Notes under the pieces: generated by a model
Database searches by the model: none
Told to the model about the DNA's origin: nothing
What the model saw: only the letters and a program-made list of their open reading frames with translations
Shown here: positions 56,598 through 64,000 of the stretch, piece after piece
Layout: the number at the start of each line of letters is the position of its first letter
Position numbering within the stretch: position 1 is the first letter of the stretch
Assembly (NCBI RefSeq): GCF_945859705.1
Contig: NC_079135.1
Coordinates: 17,362,501 to 17,426,500 of the forward strand
Length of the DNA: 64,000 bases
Direction of reading: 5' to 3'
Origin: Episyrphus balteatus
Taxonomy: Eukaryota; Arthropoda; Insecta; Diptera; Syrphidae
Made by a program: the position numbers and the translations under genes

Positions 56598-59500
56598 TTA
56601 TTTTCTATTCACAGTTTCGGTATCCCAACTTTGAAAGAATTGGGTAATAGATCGATCTTGTTGGTCTTGTTCTGTTGCCGCTCTTCGTTCTATTTTCGGT
56701 CTAGGTTTAACGTCGTTGGGTTTTTCTTGTAACAAATCTCTGATTCCATTTAAAAACGTTTGTGTATTGGTTGCCATCATTTCTTTAAACTTGTCATCTC
56801 TGCCTGATGTGTAATTGGCAAACAATCTGAACTCATATTCAATTAGTTCCTTTTGTTTTTTAAACAAATCTTCGTTAAGTTCTTTGGTAACTTTTTTAAT
56901 TTTATCTTGGAAAGCGTCGACTTTGGATGTGGAGTCGGGCGTTCGAGGTCTCTTTAATGGTAGTCGTGGTTTTGAAGGTGCTGAAATATAATGAAAATAA
57001 TCATAAAAATTACATTTTTTTGCTTTTTTTTATATAAAAAGTGCGCACTAAAGGAATTAATATACCCTTAATATGGTGAACACAGTACGAGCATTAGGAA
57101 AATAATGAGGGGTTTTAAAAGAGATACCGATGAACATTAGTTTTGAAGTTCTGAGTTTTTAAATGGTATGGAAAAACAGAAAAAACTACCCACAATTGTG
57201 TAGTGCTGCTAAAGAAAAATCTCTGTAACTGATGGGCCTTGAGTCGGGAGTGTTACGGTTGAATTGTTTGAGGAGAGGAATGTAACTAGCTTCTTCAGAG
57301 CATTGCTTATAAAAATTGCGAAAGAACAATGTGAGACTTATTGCTCTATCACCTATCAATTTTATAGCTCGATTTTGTATTTTAATTTAAGAAACTCAAG
57401 GAGGTTATACGAGCACGTGTCCTGATGTGAGAGTTATATTCGAGTTTTGGACGAATACGCTTTATAAATTACTGCTAAATCAGACGGGAAGAAAATTGTC
57501 TTGCATCTTCTTAGAAAACCTAAACATTTCGCAGCGTTTTTGGGCGGTGTCGAAAATTTCCATTCCGAAAATTTCCATTCGAGAACGGAAAGCTGGTCGA
57601 TGTCCTCGATGCAAGTACCACTCATGGATAGTGGCACGGCAGAAAGGTTCCGCTTTAAGGGGTTATATCTATTTGTAAGTGCGAAAATTTACACTTTTTT
57701 CACAAAAATTTACACTTTAAAGTGGCTTAAAAGAAAAAAAAAAAAAATAAAATAAAAATATCAAGCCGATCACTCCTGCCGTTTCAGAAAAAATTTGCTC
57801 ACCGACTTTGAAAACATAGTTCCGAGAAAAACGCGTTTAAAAATTTTGGGAACTACATAATGGTTCAGAAAATTTTTGAACGCGTTTTTAAAAAGAAAAA
57901 GTCTTTACAAATACGTATTTTCTTGAAAACTAACTGCTGTATCAATGTGAAAATAGCGGACAATATTCTTATATATACATATGTACATTCAAAATATGCA
58001 AAAAAAAAATTATTTGAATTATTGATTTCGTTCCACTCGGGAAGAGACCAGGGGCCCAAACAATGTAACTCTATTCTACTTTCTATTCTTTTCGAAAGTT
58101 GTTTCCAATTCTAATTCGAAATTGTACCATGAATAAAAGTAGAATCGGATGCCGGTAATGCCAATCATTTTCATAAAAACTTGGAAATATCGAACGAGAC
58201 TCGCATAATTTTGACACAAAAATAATTTTGAAAAATTCCAACATTTACCCCCTGAATACAATGGTGTAGCTGTGGCTGTAGCGCAAGTTGAATAATTCTC
58301 AACTTTTACCTCAGCTGAAGCCTACTTTTTTAGGGTTTTCCCTCAACAAAATTTTGACAGTACTATAAGCTACAGCCCCAGCTATACCATTGTATTAAGC
58401 CAGTTAGTGTGCATGAACAATTTATTTGCATAAGGTGCTCCTTTATTGTTCTGTACTTGGAACTCCAAAACTGTGCGACAGGAGTTTTCTTTTTTTTTTT
58501 TAAATTAAAGTTTGTCTTATAATGAGTTCACCTACCAATTTTCAAAGTGATTTGCCAAACAATTAAAAAGCTACGTTAATTAACGTAAAAGTCAACTTTT
58601 TTGTACTTGTGTTCCACCTCCTACATGATTTTTCATGTTTCTATACACGAACACAACAAATTCTCAACTTTGTCAAATACACAACTGTAATGGAGGTGGC
58701 ACAAACCAATACTACAATTTTATTTTGCGATCATTGCCACGCATCCGTAGCATTTTCTTTATTTTTTTATGCCTTGGTATGCCACGTGGAACAAAACAAT
58801 TATCTATAAATTATCTATATGGAAACGTTGTCCCAAACGCCAAAAAATGGTTTATGGCACAAAACAATTCTAGAAAATGTTGATTTTGATGTTCGATATC
58901 TCCGGATTGGAAAGACATAGCGCAAATCTGATCACAGATTTAGAAAGAGCATACAAAATTACCATAGACTGCATTCAAAAACTCAAAAACGACCAAATTG
59001 GCGTATGGAACAAAACAATTCTGGGGCAACGCACAATGGGCCCAAAGGACCATTTGCGTCTCAAAAATGGTTTTTATGAAATTTTAATTTTTGGTAATTT
59101 CTTTACGGAAATGAATCAAGGGAAAGTCAATCTATATGTTTTTATTGCAAATTAATTTTTAAAATGAGTTTCTCTATTACAAAATTGTGTCTGAAGTCTC
59201 CACTTGAAAATACTTTGTTTGAGTAACAAAATAAAGCAAATCTTCACGATACGTTTTCAAAACTATATTTGAATAAATTATATAAGTGTTGTATGTCGTT
59301 GGAAAGCTTATTTTAACTGCTAATATTGTTGAAAATAAAAATTTTTAAAAATATATTTTTAATTAATATTATTTTTTTTACACAATAAGCTTTTATTTGC
59401 AGTTTTTTTAATTTCGAATTGAGTTTTAAATGTTTCCGCTGTCTACTTTCTTTCACAATATTGTTCTTTGGTTTATTTACTAAAAGATACAAAAAGAATT

Positions 59501-62101
59501 GGATGCTTTTATCTGCTTTTCTTTGATAGAGAACTATATATCTGCCGAAAGACATAGTACAAAAAAACGTATTTTGGTGCATCTTGACCTGTTTCAATAC
59601 ATATCTTGAGTTTTATTGATCGCACTGTCAAGATTGATGTCTTCAGGCTTTGGGGAAATGACAGAGCATCAGTCCTTATATTCAGAATGTGATTTTGTGT
59701 AAATTTAGCCTACTCACATTAATTGGAATACTCGCGATATTTAACCCCTCGGAAACCATATAAAGCCGCGATTTAAAGCTGCCAGACTTTTCAATTCGTT
59801 ATTAAAACGCAAAGGCTATAAAACTGCATACTCACATTTTGGTTATACCTCCACTCCCAAAATTTGCTGTGGGCTCTTAGACTTAGTATATGCACCCGAA
59901 ATTGAAGATATTTGTACTATTAGAAAAAGTCTAAGGTAGCAGAAAAATGTTAGAATTTCATATTGTAATTGTTGAAAAAAATTTAATTTATGGAAAAAGT
60001 TACATAGAGATTTTATTTACTGATTTTGATTTTACTCGAAGATTTTCAAAAGAGCCGTTTTAAGTATTTAATTAAGAAGGATTTTCGTGAAAATTGACAA
60101 CCAGTTTTTTTTTTTTTTTTGTGATTTCTTTTTTTTGCTCTTTTCTCAAAAGCGTAGTTTTTCGACTAGGTATTTCACTTTGCCTTACAAACGACTTTAT
60201 TTAAAATGAGTATAATCAATATTTTTCTTATAATTTTTCAATAAAATAGCTTTAATTTCAAATAACGTAACACAAACAAACTACATTTAAATGTATTTTT
60301 TTTTTTTGTATTTTATAGTCATACAAATAAAATTAAGTAATTTTAAGACACGAAAGGAAGGCTTTTATAAAATTAATAAACCAGTTTTATCTTATTTTGC
60401 AAAATTTGAGAAAATAATCTTTTAAGATACAAAAGTTACAAATTTTTGAGACGTTCTAGCCTAGTCAAAATCGTATTTTTTTTTAGTTTTGAATAAACGT
60501 TTAATACTTAAATAAAAATATTAGCTAAAAATAAGGTAAATAAGGTAATATATTCCTAATTTGAGTTAATTATTTTCAGACTCGAAGAAATGACAGATTT
60601 TTGGAACCCCATAGTCGAGCCAAAATTGTACTTTTTGAACTTTGCCTAGCTTTTCAAAGCTCAAAATGATTTCGAATACATTAAAGATTATATGTTCCAA
60701 ATCTGGTTTAATTATTTCAGGAGACAAAAAAGTTACAGATATTTTTAAATACCCAAATCAATCGAAAATCGTACTTTTTGAACTTTGACTAATTTTTAGA
60801 AGCTTAAAAATAATTTTAATTTAAAAAAAAGTAAGTTGATGATTCGTTATATATCAAAGGCATTATATTCCTAATTTGAAGCAATTATCACAAAAGACAA
60901 CAAAGTTACAGATTTTTGAGACGCCTAAGGCCATATGGGCCAACTGTGCAACGATTTGTTGTCAAACAACAATTTGCAAATTCGACTGAATTTGACATTA
61001 ACTTTCGAATTAGGGTTTATGGAATTTCTTAATAGAACAAACGAAATAGTTGGCACTACCACTAGAGCCGTTCGAATATCGCATATTAAAACTTTCTTAA
61101 AGAGTTTAGAATTTGCAAATTAGAATATTTTTATATAAGAAACGAGTTTCATGGTTGGGCCCTAGTAGAAGAGGCCAAATGAAAAAGCTTACGCAGCGGT
61201 GCAAGAACACCTCCTCAGTACGATAGGGGAGTATAATATCCGGGACAGAGGATTTGTGTATGTCAAGACCTTTTAGAACTCTTGCTACTGTACGAGTGCA
61301 AAAGAAGATTCGTCCCATGAATCCTTTTACGCGTTCAAGAACTGGAAGACACTATTTAGCAGCGAACTGCCTCGCAAAAAGGTTAATTTTATCAAGAGAG
61401 CTAACAAAAGGAGTGTCATTGAAAACAAGCGTTAGAACTAATAACTATCTATGGGACATTAGCTCTTAGCCCACAAACATTGACATAATCGACCCTGAAT
61501 TCACAAACCCATTCAAAACTAAAAAAACAATCTAAAACCTGTTCAAACAATAATCTATAATGATTGACTTAAATACTTACTTGGCAGGATAGGAAAACAT
61601 TCCTCAAAGGCAGGCATTTCTGATTTGGATACAGTAATTCCGTCATCATCCGAAGACGAGTCGTGTTCTTCGATTGGAGCAGCTATCAAATTTTCTTCTA
61701 AAAAAATAAAACCCATTTTTGAGGACACACAAAGTCAATTAACAATCCCACCACCACAAACCTTCTAGTGCTTCCATTTCCTTCCTCCTGGACCAACGAT
61801 CTGCCAACATTGTATGCAATGTCTCGTAAAACGGTGACTTTTTGAAACCCTTCTCAGTTGTACCCTTTTCTATAGCCTTGCGGTCTCTATAATACTGTTT
61901 TCTTAGATTTTGCCATCTAAATCGCATTTGTTTAGCATTTTTTTCATAATAACCACGACCAAACATTTCTTGTTCGACAACTTGATAAATTTCATTTGGA
62001 TGTAAAATTTTGTCTTCGATTTTTTCCAAACATTTTTTCTCTTCTAAAATTTCTAAAAGTGTTTGAGTTTCTTCGAAACTCCAGAGATTTCTTTTAGTCA
62101 T
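56598..62101 (-). CDS. SANT/Myb-like (trihelix) DNA-binding domain protein
   Basis: Three exons on the minus strand: 62101-61762, 61697-61581 and 56980-56598, joined with phase-1 junctions. Intron 1 is 64 nt (GTTTGT...TTTTTTTAG) and intron 2 about 4.6 kb (GTAAGTAT...TATATTTCAG). The predicted product is 279 residues. Residues about 5-95 (NLWSFEETQTLLEIL ... RFRWQNLRKQYYRDR ... SPFYETLHTML) fit the Myb/SANT-like trihelix fold found in MSANTD-type and transposase-derived regulators. Next come an acidic serine stretch (about 119-137), a basic KPRLPLKRPR that may be a nuclear signal, and a charged, probably helical tail. Likely a nuclear DNA-binding protein, target unknown. The start has good context (CAAAATGA). 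Paralogues in insects are often lineage-specific. Intron 2 holds TE relics in the same orientation. An unseen alternative exon in intron 2 cannot be excluded. Confidence 0.85.
57205..57640 (-). pseudogene. LINE reverse transcriptase relic, C-terminal (thumb) part
   Basis: The minus strand encodes NAAKCLGFLRRCK, FFPSDLAVIYKAY, then, across a frame shift, LEYNSHI, AIKLIGDRAIS, FRNFYKQCSEE and IPLLKQFNRNTR. These are the landmarks after the RT palm in jockey/CR1-type non-LTR elements. At least one frameshift and short in-frame deletions disable it. It includes a 16-17-bp local duplication (AAAATTTCCATTC twice, about 57551-57584). Located in intron 2 of the SANT-like gene in the same orientation. 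Clade is not resolved. Confidence 0.75.
57641..58247. other. Intron sequence, AT-rich
   Basis: Part of intron 2 of the SANT-like gene. Contains an A-run (57733-57750) but no recognised element. Confidence 0.4.
58248..58404. mobile_element. MITE with AATACAATGGTGTAGCTGTGG TIRs, TA flanks
   Basis: CCCCCTGAATACAATGGTGT then AGCTGTGGCTGTAGC at the left is mirrored by GCTACAGCCCCAGCTATACC then ATTGTATTAAGCCAGT at the right. TA flanks both sides (58246-58247 and 58405-58406), the duplication of Tc1/mariner-type elements. A second copy is at 63481-63645. Noncoding, 157 bp. Confidence 0.88.
58572..58587. repeat. 16-bp perfect palindrome TACGTTAATTAACGTA
   Basis: Self-complementary over its full length within intron 2; it could be a chance AT-rich palindrome or a small foldback end. 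The neighbourhood (58560-59150) contains several GGAACAAAACAATT phrases, suggesting an unclassified repeat. Confidence 0.6.
58588..60359. other. Intron sequence, unclassified
   Basis: Includes a 92-codon plus-strand frame (58877-59155) without start context or recognisable domain, and ATGGCACAAAACAATTCT / GGAACAAAACAATTCTGG phrases that may be repeat units. AT-rich from 59.3 kb onward. No gene is called. Confidence 0.35.
60360..60935. repeat. Tandem repeat, about 150-170-bp units, four diverged copies
   Basis: GTTACAAATTTTTGAGACG (about 60433), ACAGATTTTTGGAACCCC (about 60592), GTTACAGATATTTTTAAATA (about 60735) and GTTACAGATTTTTGAGACGC (about 60905) each precede a TCGTACTTTTTGAACTTTG-like block, except the last. 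Intron 2 of the SANT-like gene. Confidence 0.7.
61130..61480 (-). pseudogene. LINE reverse transcriptase relic, N-terminal part
   Basis: Minus-strand reading gives SLDKINLFARQFAANS and then, in another frame, VLKGLDIHKSSVPD, matching the conserved linker and the L-D-x-x-K-S-S-G-P-D motif that opens the RT domain in CR1/jockey-type LINEs. Several frameshifts and stops. It lies 5' (on minus) of the thumb fragment at 57.2-57.6 kb, i.e. in the correct order for one split element. Confidence 0.65.
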
Positions 62102-62830
62102 TTTGTTGATATTGTTTTATATGAAATAATAAACAAAAATGACGAAGAAAATTGGTAGAAACAAATTCATAAACAATAACAGAAACAGATTTTGGTTATA
62201 AATTCTGGATAGGATAAAGACAAGCTACTAACTGGCAACTGGCATTTGTAAATTAAATAAAAGATAGAGAACTTTCCAATTATTTTCCAATAGCAACAAT
62301 TTCCAGTATAGTGTTTGGTGTGGTGAATTTTTATTTTCCAAGTTTTCTTACCTACCCCACAAAAGAGTTTCAGTGCTGCCCTCGTGGTACTATTTGTACC
62401 ATTTTATTTATTTATAAATATATTTTTATATATTTTATTTATATGGTAGTAGGTAGTCAACTAATAGTAGATCTTTTGGTTAATCTAGTATACAGTTCTT
62501 TTTTATCACAAAAAAAAAAAAAAAATAAGTGGCGACATAAAAATTTTTTCTTAAAAAAAAAGTCTGTGATGAACAGATGGCAATTGTAAGTTTTTTTCCG
62601 CAAGAACTATGGGATGCATATTGTTTTGCGAGAAAAAAAATTGTGGTGAGTATACATTTTTATTTTCCATTTTGGTTTACAGTTGTGGTGAATTAAAAAA
62701 TATATTTTTTTTTTCGGAAAAAAAAACTAAAAAATCTCTCTCATAAGAAATGCCTTGTGTTTTTTTTAGAAGAACATTACAATGACGGAGAATAAAAAAA
62801 ATTGTAACTTGCCTTGTACGCAGATCGAGC
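62102..62830 (-). promoter_or_regulatory. Upstream region of the SANT-like gene
   Basis: 5' flank of the minus-strand gene. No TATA box at a clear position. A/T runs at 62510-62525 and 62690-62727. The transcription start is not determinable. Confidence 0.4.
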
Positions 62831-62953
62831 TATGCGACACAATGCGACACAACGCGACGCAATGCGACACAATGCGACACAATGCGACACAATGCGACAC
62901 AATGCGACACAACGCGACACAACGCGACACAACGCGACGCAATGCGACACAAT
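62831..62953. repeat. 10-bp minisatellite GCGACACAAT, about 12 units
   Basis: Uninterrupted 10-bp units ATGCGACACA with C/T (ATGCG or ACGCG) and GACAC/GACGC variants. Unit length is not a multiple of three, so a frame cycles through three peptides (CDTMRHNATQ on plus and a cysteine/valine/serine-rich peptide on minus); these are repeat translations, not genes. Confidence 0.95.
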
Positions 62954-62974
62954 GGGCCTTACTAATAATCAAAA

Positions 62975-63008
62975 TTAAAGCTCAGTTAAATATTTAACTG
63001 AGCTTTAA
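62975..63008. repeat. 34-bp perfect palindrome
   Basis: TTAAAGCTCAGTTAAAT followed directly by its exact reverse complement ATTTAACTGAGCTTTAA, with no spacer. It sits 21 bp after the GCGACACAAT minisatellite. Confidence 0.92.
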
Positions 63009-63212
63009 ATATTTTTCCATACCAATAACCAATTTAATAGTCAGGTTAAGGGTTAACGCCACGTTAATTTTATAGTTGGGAAACTGAACTATAAACGCGC
63101 GGTTAAATGTAAACGCACGGTTTGTAATGTCATTTGACAGCAAAAAAAAAAACATTTATCAAGTCAACAAGTTATTGAGAAAAATTAATAATGTTGGCGG
63201 CAATTAATGAAA
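63009..63212. other. Linker between palindrome and MITE
   Basis: Contains several GGTTAA/GTTAAT phrases (AGGTTAAGGGTTAACG, CACGTTAA, CGCGGTTAA), perhaps the decayed edge of the element that produced the palindrome. The far right end of the window (63905-63975) repeats similar AACGCGACGGTAAAATTTAA phrases. Confidence 0.35.
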
Positions 63213-63215
63213 TAA

Positions 63216-63387
63216 AGGCTTGGCCACACCAGAGGGTACGCGGTAGCGGTAAGGGTAGCGGCAACGATATTTGTATTAAAAAAATTCCACACCCGAACGT
63301 TGATGTGTCAGTTTGGAATTTTTTCCATACAAATACCCGTACCGTTACCTGTACCTCTACCGCGTACCCTCCGGTGTGGCCAAGCCT
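63216..63387. mobile_element. MITE with AGGCTTGGCCACACC TIRs, TAA duplication
   Basis: AGGCTTGGCCACACCAGAGG then GTACGCGGTAG at the left is mirrored by CTACCGCGTACCCTCCGGTG then TGGCCAAGCCT at the right; inner blocks (GGTAAGGGTAGCGG versus CCGTTACCTGTACC) also pair. TAA flanks both ends (63213-63215 and 63388-63390), as for PIF/Harbinger elements. 172 bp, noncoding. Confidence 0.88.
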
Positions 63388-63480
63388 TAAGTAAATGGAA
63401 AAAATTTATTTGTTTATAAATATTTATCTTTTTATTAATAAATACTCATTACTTTCAGAAAAGGCTGAAAAAGAAAACTA

Positions 63481-63645
63481 ACCCCCTGAATACAATGGTG
63501 TAGCTGTGGCTGTAGCTTGTAGCGCAAGTTGAAGAATTCTCAACTTTTTGCTCAGCTGCCGTCAACTTTTGTTGTTGTTTCCCTCGGTAAAATGTTGGCA
63601 GTACTACAAGCTACAGCCACAGCTACACCATTGTATTGAGTCAGT
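63481..63645. mobile_element. MITE with AATACAATGGTGTAGCTGTGG TIRs, second copy
   Basis: Left CCCCCTGAATACAATGGTGT and right ACACCATTGTATTGAGTCAGT. It carries the same family TIRs as 58248-58404, including AGCTGTGGCTGTAGC and its complement, and TA on both flanks (63479-63480 and 63646-63647). The centre differs by small indels. 165 bp. Confidence 0.9.
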
Positions 63646-64000
63646 TAAAAAAAAAAAACAGATCTGCAAATTTTTCATCGTCGTACTTCACGATAGATGA
63701 ACTTTTTTTTATGCACTTTTGGCCTCCTTGCTTGGGCTCCATTTTTTAACTTTTACAATCAAAATAAAAATATATGAAGGTATGTAGGTATTTTGTAGTT
63801 ATCATTTTGTTCATTATTACATTACATGCAAAAAATGCCACTTCAATTATGTCATTTTGACAACAAATGTAATAGATCTGGTAATAGAAGCACAATTAGT
63901 TAAACGCTTGTTTATTTTGATTATTAGTACACACCCAATTTAACGCGACGGTAAAATTTAACCCGACGATACTTAAACGTGTGTTTAGTGATTCATTATT
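63646..64000. other. Right-end noncoding DNA
   Basis: AT-rich sequence with no gene. AACGCGACGGTAAAATTTAA then CCCGACGATACTTAAACG near the edge echoes the region at 63030-63120 and may be the other end of the same element, but the window stops here. Confidence 0.35.

Noticed and set aside
58877..59155. 92-codon plus-strand frame inside the SANT-like gene intron
   Set aside because: Lies in repeat-like sequence with recurring ACAAAACAATT phrases; no domain, antisense to the host gene, no start context.
62766..62997. Repetitive peptide frames on both strands
   Set aside because: Pure translations of the 10-bp minisatellite.
63191..63394. 67-codon plus-strand frame
   Set aside because: Spans the TIR element 63216-63387 end to end; it is a reading of MITE sequence.

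Overview
This 64 kb window is AT-rich, repeat-dense nuclear DNA of an insect. Introns as short as 56 and 64 nt with GT..AG ends, a dipteran-looking TMEM70 gene, jockey-like non-LTR debris and many small TIR elements all fit a higher fly (Diptera, probably Brachycera). The species cannot be fixed from this sequence alone. Homopolymer A/T runs are frequent and almost no long open frame exists before 55.7 kb.

Layout: (1) 0-8.8 kb holds ordinary noncoding sequence, a 93-bp tandem repeat (1.06-1.99 kb), a degenerate direct-repeat field (3.3-5.0 kb) interrupted by a foldback element with an exact 10-bp target duplication (4028-4418), and a Helitron-like fragment (about 5.9 kb). (2) A tRNA-Leu(UAG) gene lies at 8789-8868 on the minus strand. 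(3) 9-24 kb is almost wholly repeats: a hairpin MITE, copies of a recurrent dispersed element (called repA here), a duplicated Helitron-like element, a GATAAGTGAAAA satellite and two AT-rich foldback-like elements. (4) 24-51 kb alternates islands of apparently unique noncoding DNA with minisatellites: a 1.8-kb array whose units carry GTAAGTATCAC, a 1.3-kb CGTGATTTTA array, a satellite split by a 5'-truncated jockey-like LINE with a 13-bp target duplication, a 1.44-kb inverted repeat, and an array (47.6-49.9 kb) in which a tRNA-Lys primer-binding-site-like motif TGGCGCCCAAYGTG recurs, seven times at exactly 139-bp spacing. (5) 52-55.3 kb is a nest of elements inside elements, including a second copy of the foldback family.

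The two confident protein-coding genes are at the right end and converge. A two-exon TMEM70 homologue (mitochondrial ATP synthase assembly) runs on the plus strand at 55767-56515. A three-exon SANT/Myb-like (trihelix) DNA-binding protein runs on the minus strand at 62101-56598; its 4.6-kb second intron contains LINE reverse-transcriptase relics, a MITE and a tandem repeat. The stop codons are only 82 bp apart, so the transcripts probably overlap at their 3' ends. They share a neighbourhood but no evident pathway. Upstream of the SANT gene are a 10-bp minisatellite, a 34-bp perfect palindrome and two more MITEs.

The first 55 kb could be a gene desert or the intron or flank of a large gene. The unique islands between repeats are candidates for cis-regulatory DNA, but nothing in the sequence alone proves function. 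The most unusual signals are the PBS-like 139-bp array, the iterated CAAAATTCTG foldback family and the splice-donor-like minisatellite.
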